Positions 8,166 through 16,449 of a stretch of 64,000 nucleotides of DNA are shown here, piece after piece. The DNA comes from Pirellulimonas nuda (GTDB taxonomy: Bacteria > Planctomycetota > Planctomycetia > Pirellulales > Lacipirellulaceae). A model generated the notes under the pieces. It was not told the origin of the DNA. It was given only the letters and a program-made list of their open reading frames with translations, and ran no database searches. The position numbers and the translations under genes are program-made. Numbering within the stretch: position 1 is the stretch's first letter; each line of letters starts with the position of its first letter. The DNA lies in NCBI RefSeq assembly GCF_007750855.1, contig NZ_CP036291.1, forward strand, positions 2,666,001-2,730,000, written 5' to 3'.

Positions 8166-9810
8166 CCGTCTTTGCAACAGTCGTCCGCCGCCTAGCGCCT
8201 ATCAAGACTGCGGTCAGGACCCAAGCCGCAGGCTCCGGCACGCTCCTGGCCGGCGCCCCGGGCCGTCCCGCGACGGCGAAGCCGAGTCGCCACCGATCGA
8301 GGTCGAGGCCGTCGATCCGCAGGTCGCCGTTGGCGTCCGCGCGAAGGTCGAGCGTCGACCCCAGCGTGTCTCGCCACACGGTGTAGTCGGCCGCATCCAC
8401 CAGCCCGTCTCCATTGAAGTCAGGGGTTTGAAGCGGTCGGCGATCGATCAGCAGCTCGACCTGCGTCGCGCCGGCCACCTGAAAGTCGGCGTCTCCTAGT
8501 CCTAGTGACGCGGTGGCGAGTTCGGTCCACAGGCCGTTTTTCTCCGCAACGATGCGGTAACGTCCCCCCTGCGCTACCGTGAAGCTCCAGGAGCCGCTGC
8601 CCGGCGCCGTTTGCGAACCGACCACGGCAGGGGGTCGCCAGCCGGGGCCGAAGAACGGGTTGTCCGCCTGCCCCTGGCCCGCGACGTCGTAGTACGCGGA
8701 AAGCTGCGGGCCGTACAGGTCGCGGACCGCCGAGCTGTACCAGATGCTGTGCCCTGCGGCGCCCTCAACACGGACGCGGTCGATCATCGCCTGGAGATCG
8801 GCATAGGGGGTGTTGGCGCCGCTGCCGTTGGCCCGCAGCCCGACCACCAACTCGTCCCGCTGGCCGGGATCAAACGGCGCCAATTGGGCGCCGAGCGTGG
8901 CGTTGAAGCTGTTGATGTTGTCTCGGTAGACCTGCGGGGCGTACTCGTCGAACAGGCCGGCGTTCTGCCAGGCGGGCCACGGGGCGTTGTACTCGGTATC
9001 GGAGAAGCTGGTCACCGACGGCGCTACCGACACGTGCAGCCCGGGCCGGGCTGCTTCGATGGCCGAGGTTAGTTCGGACGCGAACAGCGTAACCTTGCTC
9101 TGTCGCCAGGCGCGGAAGTTGGCGTCGTTCACGCTCGTGGGCAGCGAGCGCCCCGTTTCTTGCAAGTACAGGGCGGCCGTTGTGCTATCCCAACCAAACT
9201 CCTTGGGCCACGCCAGCCGGTCGTCGAACTGCACGCCGTCCAGGTCGTACCGCACGACCGCTTCGAGGGTAAGGTCGATCAAGAACCGGCGTACTTCTGG
9301 GACGGCCGGGTTCATCCAGGCGAACTGGTTCGAGCTGTTGCCGTACTGGCCGCTGGCGTCCCGCAGCAGCCAGCCGCGGTCGCGCATCGTGACGGCCAGC
9401 GGGTTGCTCGGGACCCCGCCAGAACCAACAAACTGAGCCGCGAAGCCGTACTCGAACCACCCGATGTACTCCATCCCGTTGCGGTGCGACTGGATCAGGG
9501 TTTCTTGCACCAAATCGCGGCTGCCGAGGAATGTCGATCGGTCGGGACCCCCCGTTAGGGAGGAAAGGGTTTGGGAGGGGAAGTTGGAGTAGCCGTTCTT
9601 CCAGGTCTCCACATAGGCGGTGTTGAGCCCGATCGCTCGCAGGTCGGCTATCACCGCGCCAGTGTTGGCGCCAGACTTGATGTGGTCGGGACCGGTGGTG
9701 GTGAGCCACGTGCCGCGGACCTCGGCCGGCGCCGCGAGGGCGCCCTGCACCAATGTAACTAAGAGGATCGCTGTCGGCGCCGCGGCCCTGGTGAAGAAGT
9801 TGAAAAGCAC
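8020..9810 (-). CDS. GHL10/DUF187-type glycosidase with dockerin and PEP-CTERM tail
   Basis: About 596 residues from the GTG at 9810, chosen because it gives a clean signal peptide (VLFNFFTRAAAPTAILLVTL, then GALAAPAEVRGTW) with GGAG upstream; an ATG at 9981 would add 57 unlikely residues. The catalytic TIM barrel of the GHL10 (YngK/DUF187) family begins at EVRGTWLTT and includes LNTAYVETW, DLDGVQFDDR and the APQVYR stretch. Two dockerin loops follow (DFNGDGLVDAADYTVWRD and a second weaker one), then a PEP-CTERM tail (VPEPAAWVLTAVLIGARRR). Instead of stopping after RRR the frame runs on for 54 unrelated residues into the truncated gene at 8007-8165, so the natural stop has been lost. The substrate is unknown. 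Confidence 0.85.
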   Translation of the reverse strand: MLFNFFTRAAAPTAILLVTLVQGALAAPAEVRGTWLTTTGPDHIKSGANTGAVIADLRAIGLNTAYVETWKNGYSNFPSQTLSSLTGGPDRSTFLGSRDLVQETLIQSHRNGMEYIGWFEYGFAAQFVGSGGVPSNPLAVTMRDRGWLLRDASGQYGNSSNQFAWMNPAVPEVRRFLIDLTLEAVVRYDLDGVQFDDRLAWPKEFGWDSTTAALYLQETGRSLPTSVNDANFRAWRQSKVTLFASELTSAIEAARPGLHVSVAPSVTSFSDTEYNAPWPAWQNAGLFDEYAPQVYRDNINSFNATLGAQLAPFDPGQRDELVVGLRANGSGANTPYADLQAMIDRVRVEGAAGHSIWYSSAVRDLYGPQLSAYYDVAGQGQADNPFFGPGWRPPAVVGSQTAPGSGSWSFTVAQGGRYRIVAEKNGLWTELATASLGLGDADFQVAGATQVELLIDRRPLQTPDFNGDGLVDAADYTVWRDTLGSTLDLRADANGDLRIDGLDLDRWRLGFAVAGRPGAPARSVPEPAAWVLTAVLIGARRRTTVAKTASVRQGVQPSADGRPGAPRRLRTRSIGLATRRQGATRPTVMPPAPRLP

Positions 9811-9984
9811 GCCGTTCTCGCATCTCCAAAGCGTCGGAAAGGGCGCCGCGTTGCGAACAGAGACCCGACCCGCTCCAGCCCAACCGTGCGCCCGCGCGCC
9901 CAATCGTGCGCACATGTGCATCTTACCCGGCGCCTCGATCGCGGAAACCGACATGCGCAAAACCGCGAGCGAAGTGCGCACTAT

Positions 9985-10014
9985 TTGCTAGTCAATCGGG
10001 CCGGCCGTCATTAT
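9985..10014 (+). promoter_or_regulatory. Possible sigma-70-like promoter
   Basis: TTGCTA and CATTAT are separated by 18 nt in the divergent intergenic region, about 95 nt upstream of the start at 10107. The match is moderate and unsupported by anything except position. Confidence 0.3.
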
Positions 10015-10106
10015 CGTGTAAGTACAGCCGTGTGACGGTTGCCGCGTTGAGAAATCCGCTTTTCATTTTGCGGGCTTGGCCCGCGTACACCTGGGAGATT
10101 GTTCTA

Positions 10107-10994
10107 ATGACACGTTATTGCTTTGCGCCGTTGTTGGCGCTGATGGTCGTGCCCATCGCGGACGGCGCGTTGGTCGCTTACGACCCCTTCTTGATTGGCG
10201 ACAACCGCGCGGCGGGACAGTACTCGGTCAGTACTGACATGCGAACGATGGGCGCCGCGGCGTTCGGTTGGGTCGGCACCATGGGCGTCGACGGCTTCGG
10301 TGTTCCCCACGCCGGCAGCACCAGCAACTTCCAGGCAAACGCCACGGGCGAAGACTCTGCCGCGGTCAGCTACGAGCAAGGCGGACGCTTGGCGTGGCTC
10401 GGGTCCAACAATTCTGTCTTCAACCGAAACCTCACCCGCCAATTGAACCCAACGCCTGCCTCGTCGACTTGGTGGTTTAGCATCATGACCAATCGCCTTG
10501 GGTGGGGGCCTTCGGCATCCTTCATCGGCAATCAGTACGCGGTCGGCGGCTTTACAGACGCCAGCAACTCTGGCCTGCAAGTCGGCTACGACGACACGGC
10601 CGGCAACGACATCCCAGACCTCGTGTTGCGCGCCGGGGGCGTTAATACCGTTCTGCTGGCTGACGCCCCTTCCAGTGACAACCAGTTCGTCATTGTTAAG
10701 CTCGACGTGAATACGTCCGGCAACGACACCATCAGCGTCTGGACCGACCCCTCGACCGTCTCTCCATTGGGCGCCCCGAGCCTAGTGCTCAACAGCTTCA
10801 ACGTTAGCGACTCGTTGACCCCTTTCACGCAGTCACGGTACGAGTCTCCCGCCCAGTCGGGCGTCACGTACTGGGACGAGATCCGTCTCGCGACCGACCT
10901 GCCGAGCCTGATCGGTGTGCCGGTGCCCGAGCCCGCGAGTTGCGTGCTCATGGCCTGCGCGGCGGCCGGCCTTGCCGTTGTCCGCCGTAAGTAA
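10107..10994 (+). CDS. PEP-CTERM protein, first of a tandem pair
   Basis: 295 residues from the ATG at 10107, which has GGGAG upstream and yields a signal peptide ending at IADGA. The mature protein starts LVAYDPFLIGDNRAAGQYS and contains DGFGVPHAGSTSNFQ, YEQGGR and WWFSIMTNRLGW. The gene at 11137 has nearly the same blocks in the same order, so the two are tandem paralogs. The fold looks like a concanavalin-type beta-sandwich; no active site is recognisable. The C-terminus is VPEPASCVLMACAAAGLAVVRRK, a PEP-CTERM tail with no dockerin. A strong terminator hairpin follows at 11007-11035. Confidence 0.85.
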   Translation: MTRYCFAPLLALMVVPIADGALVAYDPFLIGDNRAAGQYSVSTDMRTMGAAAFGWVGTMGVDGFGVPHAGSTSNFQANATGEDSAAVSYEQGGRLAWLGSNNSVFNRNLTRQLNPTPASSTWWFSIMTNRLGWGPSASFIGNQYAVGGFTDASNSGLQVGYDDTAGNDIPDLVLRAGGVNTVLLADAPSSDNQFVIVKLDVNTSGNDTISVWTDPSTVSPLGAPSLVLNSFNVSDSLTPFTQSRYESPAQSGVTYWDEIRLATDLPSLIGVPVPEPASCVLMACAAAGLAVVRRK

Positions 10995-11006
10995 GAATGC
11001 CGTTGT

Positions 11007-11035
11007 GGGGGCCGCGCCACCCGGGCGCGGCCCCC
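11007..11035 (+). terminator. GC-rich hairpin terminator
   Basis: GGGGGCCGCGCC, a 5-nt loop and GGCGCGGCCCCC form a perfect 12-bp stem 12 nt after the stop at 10994, followed by GCGCTTT. It separates the two tandem paralogs. Confidence 0.75.
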
Positions 11036-11136
11036 GCGCTTTAAGTCATTGGTGGCGTGGCGGTCGCAGTGGGCCCCGCCCTCGACGCGCTTTGTTTCCC
11101 AGTTCCTCCCAAGCCGCTTTCACCGAGAGAAGTTTC

Positions 11137-12276
11137 ATGGCCTCTCCTGGCTGTCCGTTCCGATCGTCCGCTGCGTTGATCGCCGCCGTGTTGCTGTTCG
11201 GGGCCGGCCGAGCCGATGCGGTTCTCGTGGCCTACGATCCGTTCCTCACAGGGGATGACCGTCCCGCGGGTCAGTATTCTCCTGCGCCTACCGTGGCGCC
11301 GATCGTTGCCGACATCCGCACCCAGGGCCCCGCGGCGCTCGGCTGGGTCGGAATGAATAGCATCGACGGCTTCGGAATTCCACACACCGGGACTACGAGC
11401 AACTTTCAAGTGAACGCCACCGGCGAGAACTCCCCCGCAGTCACGTACGAGCAGGGAGGGCGGATGCAGTGGCTCGGCGTCGGGAACTCACCCGGTGACC
11501 GCAACATCACCCGGCAGCTCAACCCAACCCCAGAGTCTTCCGAGTGGTGGTTTAGCATCATGGTCAATCGGCTCGGCTGGGCAGATCCGCCCGCAGCGGC
11601 CACGAGCACGTTTGTGGTGGGGGGCTTTACGGACGCCGGCGGCAACGGCTTGCAGGTGGGCTTTGACGACTCCGCCGGCGATGGCATCCCGGACCTCGTT
11701 CTCCGAACGAATCTCGCGAACAACGTGCTGATCGCTGACGCCGGCCCCAACAACAACCGCCTGGTGCTGGTCAAGCTGGAAATCAATACGTCCGGCAACG
11801 AAAACCTATCGATCTGGGCCGACCCTGACACGCTGAACCCTCTCGGCGCCCCGACCGTAGTGATCAGTGACCAGGATATCTTCAGCACGCTCAACCCGTT
11901 CACTCAAAGCAAGTACGAGTCGCCCGGCCAGTCGGGCGCCGCGTTCTTTGACGAGATCCGCCTCGCCACCACCTTTGAAGACGCCACCGGCATTGTCCCG
12001 TCAACAGGCACTCCGGGCGACTACAACGACGATGGCTTCGTCGACGCGGCAGACTACACCGTCTGGCGAGACAACCTCGGCACAGCCGCCGTGCTGCCGA
12101 ACGACCCCACTGGTGGGACGATCGACACGGCCCAGTACGACACCTGGAAGACCAACTTTGGCCTTCCAGCGACGGGCGCCGTGGGGGGCGCGGCGGTTCC
12201 TGAGCCGGGCGCTTCGCTAGCCCTGCTGCTCTGTTTGGGCGCTGCGGGGCTGGGATTGACGCGACGGGCCCGGTAA
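11137..12276 (+). CDS. PEP-CTERM protein with dockerin, second of a tandem pair
   Basis: 379 residues from ATG 11137 with a signal peptide ending at GRADA. The first 280 or so residues repeat the layout of the preceding gene (LVAYDPFLTGDDRPAGQYS, DGFGIPHTGTTSNFQ, WWFSIMVNRLGW, SKYESPGQSG). It differs by an added dockerin region, with one full loop (GDYNDDGFVDAADYTVWRD) and a weaker second (IDTAQYDTWKTNFG), placed before the PEP-CTERM tail (AVPEPGASLALLLCLGAAGL, then TRRAR). The dockerin may bind a cohesin-like partner; none is visible in the window. It is 38 nt upstream of the DUF1559 gene and probably cotranscribed with it. Confidence 0.87.
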   Translation: MASPGCPFRSSAALIAAVLLFGAGRADAVLVAYDPFLTGDDRPAGQYSPAPTVAPIVADIRTQGPAALGWVGMNSIDGFGIPHTGTTSNFQVNATGENSPAVTYEQGGRMQWLGVGNSPGDRNITRQLNPTPESSEWWFSIMVNRLGWADPPAAATSTFVVGGFTDAGGNGLQVGFDDSAGDGIPDLVLRTNLANNVLIADAGPNNNRLVLVKLEINTSGNENLSIWADPDTLNPLGAPTVVISDQDIFSTLNPFTQSKYESPGQSGAAFFDEIRLATTFEDATGIVPSTGTPGDYNDDGFVDAADYTVWRDNLGTAAVLPNDPTGGTIDTAQYDTWKTNFGLPATGAVGGAAVPEPGASLALLLCLGAAGLGLTRRAR

Positions 12277-12314
12277 GATTCCACTCACGCACCCCAGGAC
12301 GAGGGCACGCTGCG

Positions 12315-13292
12315 ATGTCGTATTCTCTTGCTCGCCGCCACGGTTTCACGCTCGTTGAGCTGCTGGTCGTGATCGCCATTATTGGCATCCTCGTCGCGCT
12401 GTTGTTGCCGGCGGTTCAATCCGCCCGCGAGGCGGCACGCCGCGCCCAGTGCTCCAACAACCTGAAGCAGATGGGGCTTGCGTGCCAAAACTACATGGGG
12501 AGCTCTGGCGAGAAGCTCCCCTATGGCTACGCCGGCAAGCCGCCGGCGCCGCCGTCGCGGAACTTCCAGAAGCGCGGCGTGTTCACCGAGCTGCTCCAGT
12601 ACATGGAGGAGCAATCGACGTACAACCAGATTGTGTTCGACTACACCGGCAGCCCTTATTCGGACCCCGCCGCGAATATCGTGGTCGACGGATTTGTTTG
12701 TCCTTCATGGACCAACCCGAAGATAAAGTCAGACGCTCCTTTCGGTTTCGAGTACCAGAACGGCGCGCTTGTCACGTACGCTGGGGTCGGCGGCGCCCTT
12801 ACTGGGGGATCGAACCAGGAAGATCTGCTGTCCGACGGATCGTCGATTAATGGGCCATTTACCATCGAGGTTAGGTCGGGCGCCGGCGGAGCCGAGTACT
12901 ACGGGAAACAGCGGAAGGCTCGGCAGATCACGGATGGCCAGAGCAAGACGGCGTTGATCGGTGAGTTCGTACATAGTGACTGCGCCATCCCCCCTTTGGC
13001 CGATCCCACGAGCAATGTCCGGCCTTGGTACCTCGCGGGGTCTCAGCCGAGTCTTTCCACGATCCCGTCGATTTACGGCGTGAAGTCATTGGAAAGCACT
13101 CCCAACACCTGTCGACAGCGCAATGTCACCGCTGTGTGGAACGTGCTCCCGATGGGGAGCTTTCATCCTGGAGTGACGCAGTTCGCATTCGTTGACGGCA
13201 GCGTTCATACGATCGCCGACGATGTGGAACGAGACCTGTATCGTTCGCTTGCCACCGTTGATGGAGGGGAGGTTGAGTCCAGCTCGCTCTAG
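12315..13292 (+). CDS. DUF1559 pseudopilin-like protein
   Basis: A 325-residue protein with a seven-to-eleven-residue basic leader (MSYSLARRHG) before the prepilin-like helix [20 protein letters not shown], then [20 protein letters not shown], a typical DUF1559 N-terminus. The C-terminal block with FAFVDGSVHTIADDV is also typical of the family. It is the second of three intact DUF1559 genes in the window, each next to PEP-CTERM genes. Its 3' end overlaps the following lipoprotein gene by about 30 nt, so coexpression is likely. The role is not established. Confidence 0.92.
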   Translation: MSYSLARRHGFTLVELLVVIAIIGILVALLLPAVQSAREAARRAQCSNNLKQMGLACQNYMGSSGEKLPYGYAGKPPAPPSRNFQKRGVFTELLQYMEEQSTYNQIVFDYTGSPYSDPAANIVVDGFVCPSWTNPKIKSDAPFGFEYQNGALVTYAGVGGALTGGSNQEDLLSDGSSINGPFTIEVRSGAGGAEYYGKQRKARQITDGQSKTALIGEFVHSDCAIPPLADPTSNVRPWYLAGSQPSLSTIPSIYGVKSLESTPNTCRQRNVTAVWNVLPMGSFHPGVTQFAFVDGSVHTIADDVERDLYRSLATVDGGEVESSSL

Positions 13293-13722
13293 ATTCAGCG
13301 TCATAGTAGGCGCCGTGTTAATGGCCGCACCGATCGGGTGCGGCGAACGACCCGATCTTGCGCCTGTGTCGGGCCATGTGACCCTGAATGGCAAACCACT
13401 TGACTTTGGCGTTGTGCTCTTCTCTCCGAGCAAGGGGATTCCGGCGCAAGGAGAGATAAAAGAGGGCGGCGCCTTCACCATGGCGTCCCTCCACCCCGGG
13501 GATGGCGCGCTTGTTGGCAATCACGAGGTGAGCGTCCTCTGCTTTAAGGGGCACGATCCGAAAGCCCAGGCGGACAAGCAAGTGGGCGAAGTCTCTCTCG
13601 GTCCATCGCTCATCCCGATCAAGTACACCCGCTCCGGCATGAGCGGTCTGACCGTCGAGGTCCCCGCCGACGGGATCGAAGACTTCAAGATCGAGCTCAG
13701 CTCGAAGGGCCCCGGCCGATGA
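13261..13722 (+). CDS. Small lipoprotein, transthyretin-like fold
   Basis: 153 residues from the ATG at 13261. A basic N-terminus and hydrophobic helix end in a lipobox (APIGC), so lipidation at that cysteine is expected. The rest (VSGHVTLNGKPLDFGVVLF, then GAFTMASLHPGDGALVGNHE) follows the pattern of small planctomycete lipoproteins with a carboxypeptidase-regulatory/transthyretin-like beta-sandwich, which very often follow DUF1559 genes. The function is unknown. The start is uncertain: a TTG four codons on is possible. The stop overlaps the next gene's start (ATGA). Confidence 0.82.
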   Translation: MEGRLSPARSRFSVIVGAVLMAAPIGCGERPDLAPVSGHVTLNGKPLDFGVVLFSPSKGIPAQGEIKEGGAFTMASLHPGDGALVGNHEVSVLCFKGHDPKAQADKQVGEVSLGPSLIPIKYTRSGMSGLTVEVPADGIEDFKIELSSKGPGR

Positions 13723-15446
13723 GGCACGCGGTAATCCAGCCGGCGTGGCTCGTTGGCCTCGCCGTGGCGCTGATGGTGCGGCCGATGCCGGCCGCCGCGC
13801 CAACCGAAGTCCTCACCCAATTCGAGGTGGTCATCGCCGGCGGCTCGACCGCGGCGATCGCCGCCGCGTTCACGGCGGCGGAAGAGGGGGCGAAGACCGC
13901 GCTGCTTGAGCCGACCGATTGGATCGGGGGGCAGCTCACCTCCTCGGGAGTGCCGGCGGTAGACGAGGCCTGGCACAAGCTCACCGACCCCGACACGGGA
14001 GAGGTGCTGCTGGACGTCGCCCGCGTCGCGCGCGACCCGGCGAACATGACGCCGTTCTTTCGCGAAGCGCTCGCCAAGATCGGCAACCCGGGTCGGGGCT
14101 GGGTCAGCCGCTACTGCTTCGAGCCGCGCGTGCTGCTCGAGGGCTGCCTAGAGCCGCGTGAGCGGTCGCTCTCCGGAAAGCTGACCGTCTTCCGCAACAC
14201 GGTCGTCAAGCGCGCGTCGGTCGATCCCGAGTCCGGCCAGATCACCAGCCTCACGGCGATCGAGCGTACGCCGCGTCCGTCCACCCCCGACGGCGGGTAC
14301 GACCGCCTCCCTTCCCAGGACCTTGCCGATTGGTATTCGGAGAAGGACTCCCCCCGCTTCGCCAAGCGGGTGCTGCGATTTACGGCCGCGTCTGCGCAGA
14401 AGCCTGCCGTCTTCGTCGACGCCACCGAGTGGGGCGAGCTGCTCGCCCTTAGTGGGGCGCCCTATCTGCAAGGGACCGAGGCCGAGGAAGGGGAGACCGC
14501 CTCCAACGACCGCTGCGGTCAGGCGATCACGTACGGGTTTGTTCAAGAGATGCACGCCGCGCCGGTCGCGAAGCATCCAACCATGCCGAAGATCGACAAC
14601 CTCGGGCTGGGCGCCTACCGCGACAAGCCCGACGCCTGGGAGCGGATCTGGACCTATCGGCGGCTGCGCGGCGCTCAGGACAAGCCCTCGCCGGGCGACC
14701 TGACGCTGCAAAACTGGGGCTACGAGGGCTCCGCCGGCGAGGGGGGGAACGACTACCCGTTCGGCTACGTCTTCCTTTCCAAGGCCGACACGGCGAGACA
14801 AACCGCCGACTGGCGCGGCGGTGTAGACACCAACGTGCTGGCGGCTGCCGAACAGCGCGCCCTCGCCTGGCACGAGTGGTTCCGCAACGCGGCGCCGGAG
14901 GGGATCGATCCCGATCAGATCACCCTCGCCCCGCAGGTGTTTGGCGCCGCCCACGGGCTCGCCAAGCTGCCGTACATCCGCGACACGCGTCGATCGGTGG
15001 GGGTCGATGGCTTTGTGCTGCGTGTCAGCGACCTGATCGGCCCCGCTTCACAACAGACCGGCACAAGGTTCCCAGACCGCGTCGCCCTGGGCGCCTACGC
15101 GGCCGACATCCACCCGCTCGTCGGCTGCAGCTACCCCGCTTCGCTCGAGGTGAACCACCCTACCCTTCCCTTCTACATCCCGTTGCGGTCGCTGACCAAC
15201 GACGGGCGCGGCAACCTGCTGGTGGCCGGAAAGACGATGGCCCAGACGTTTCTAGCCAACTCCGCCACCAGGCTCCACCCGATCGAGTGGTCGAGCGGAT
15301 GCGCCGCCGGGGTTGCCGCGGCCATGATGGCAGAGCACGGGTGGTCGAGCCGCGAGGCGGTCGCCAAAGCCGAACGAGTTCAACTCCGCGTGCGGCGGCA
15401 CACGCCAATCGAGTGGAAACGTCCCCGCGCGGCGGCGAACAAGTAG
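13719..15446 (+). CDS. Secreted FAD-dependent oxidoreductase
   Basis: 575 residues. A signal peptide (residues 1-27, ending MPAAA) precedes a Rossmann FAD-binding motif (FEVVIAGGSTAAIAAAFTAA) and the downstream acidic end of the second strand (LLEPTDWIGGQLTSSG). This layout, the CFEPRVLLEGCL stretch and the late FYIPLRSLTND / NLLVAGKTM blocks are typical of the FAD-dependent oxidoreductase family (FAD_oxidored) common in planctomycete polysaccharide loci. The substrate is unknown. Translation is coupled to the lipoprotein gene by an ATGA overlap, making the last member of a PEP-CTERM / DUF1559 / lipoprotein / oxidoreductase cluster. Confidence 0.85.
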   Translation: MRHAVIQPAWLVGLAVALMVRPMPAAAPTEVLTQFEVVIAGGSTAAIAAAFTAAEEGAKTALLEPTDWIGGQLTSSGVPAVDEAWHKLTDPDTGEVLLDVARVARDPANMTPFFREALAKIGNPGRGWVSRYCFEPRVLLEGCLEPRERSLSGKLTVFRNTVVKRASVDPESGQITSLTAIERTPRPSTPDGGYDRLPSQDLADWYSEKDSPRFAKRVLRFTAASAQKPAVFVDATEWGELLALSGAPYLQGTEAEEGETASNDRCGQAITYGFVQEMHAAPVAKHPTMPKIDNLGLGAYRDKPDAWERIWTYRRLRGAQDKPSPGDLTLQNWGYEGSAGEGGNDYPFGYVFLSKADTARQTADWRGGVDTNVLAAAEQRALAWHEWFRNAAPEGIDPDQITLAPQVFGAAHGLAKLPYIRDTRRSVGVDGFVLRVSDLIGPASQQTGTRFPDRVALGAYAADIHPLVGCSYPASLEVNHPTLPFYIPLRSLTNDGRGNLLVAGKTMAQTFLANSATRLHPIEWSSGCAAGVAAAMMAEHGWSSREAVAKAERVQLRVRRHTPIEWKRPRAAANK

Positions 15447-15572
15447 GCGTGAGGTCGCTCGGCAGACGTAAGTTCTTGCGCTCCCCCTGTTACGCGACAC
15501 GGTGGGTAACGCGCGGACGAGTGGACTAGGAAAGGGATGCACGCGAGAACGGCGCTGCGTCATTCCATCCAC

Positions 15573-16066
15573 TTACCCGGGGGCTTTATTGCGATGTTGC
15601 TCGCTTCTAGGCCGCTGCGTGGGCCCGGCCCTCGACGTGGAGGTAGTGCGATAGCACGGACAACCAGAACAGGTGAGCGTCTCAATCTGCTCATCGCTCA
15701 GTTGGCGGGCGTGGCGGAACGCGTCTGCGCCGCGCTCCGGCTTCCAGGGTGGCATCAGTTTCCGCCCGACGACCAGGGCGATCTGTTTGGCGCGTCGGCG
15801 GGCGTCTTGGTACGTGAGCAGCGAGAACGGGGCGATCTCTCCCTCGCGGTGGCAGACGGCGCAGTGTCTGGCGCCGGGGGCCAGCCATCGACCCACGAGC
15901 CTGACGCGCCAGGCTCCGGCTCAGGCATTGAATCTGGCGCTGCGGCCGTTGCTTCTGGCCGGTCTGCCGACGCGGTGACTTCCCTACCACCTGGCCGATC
16001 GCAACCGAGCGACGCCACAAACACAGCCGGCGCCAGCCAGCAGGATATTCCTAAGGGTGAACGCAT
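15573..16066 (-). pseudogene. Frameshifted, truncated cytochrome c lipoprotein
   Basis: ATG at 16066 opens a lipoprotein start (MRSPLGISCWLAPAVFVASL, then GC as lipobox) followed by an acidic/proline linker. About 60 codons in, the frame loses homology while a second frame, closed by a stop at about 15925, continues with ARHCAVCHREGEIAPFSLLT, MPPWKPERGADAF and LSDEQIETL. CAVCH is a c-type heme site, and the REGEIAPFSL...MPPW pattern is that of the cytochrome domain found in planctomycete redoxin/cytochrome proteins. After IETLT the homology stops, and another frame reads LFWLSVLSHYLHVEGRAHA and stops, which looks like the tail of a different membrane protein. So the gene has a frameshift and a lost 3' part joined to foreign sequence. 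Confidence 0.65.
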
Positions 16067-16320
16067 CAGAAGGCTTTGGCTGTCGGCGCCGTACGGCCTT
16101 TTCTTCGGTTTCAGTGTAGGAAGCCGCGCGTCAAGTAGCAATTCGCTCGCCCTGACGCACAGGGTCGCGTCGAGTAGGAGCCCCCGGGCGCTGGGCTCGG
16201 TAGGTGAAGAGCCTAAGCCGAGCCTTCGGGCCGCCGAAGCGGAGTCAACCGTTTCAAAACAGCCCGCGGCCGGATTGGTCGAAGTAAAATCGACTTCTGC
16301 GCTTTTGGAAAGCTGCCATC

Positions 16321-16449
16321 GCCGAGGCGGGCATGCGATGTCGCCACGAAGGGACTGAGCGGGACTTCGAGTCGCCCGATGACTTGCGGTTGGACCGCGA
16401 CCCCAACGACAACCTGCTCTACGGCGCCGGCATCCACGTTTGCCCGGGA
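16321..16449 (+). pseudogene. Cytochrome P450 fragment around the heme ligand
   Basis: A plus-strand frame reads [19 protein letters not shown], then [12 protein letters not shown]. This is the P450 cysteine-pocket signature (F/Y-G-x-G-x-H-x-C-x-G) with the usual preceding F-x-x-P-D-x-x-x-x-x-R-D-P segment. The frame stops seven codons after the cysteine, where sequence switches to the molybdopterin oxidoreductase. Only about 40 codons remain of a gene that normally has about 400. Confidence 0.75.

Noticed and set aside
9915-9945. A fourth copy of the shared CGTAAGAT/GGCGC element
   Set aside because: TAAGAT and GGCGCC both occur on the minus strand here, but in the reverse order and without the 27-nt spacing or GAGTT.
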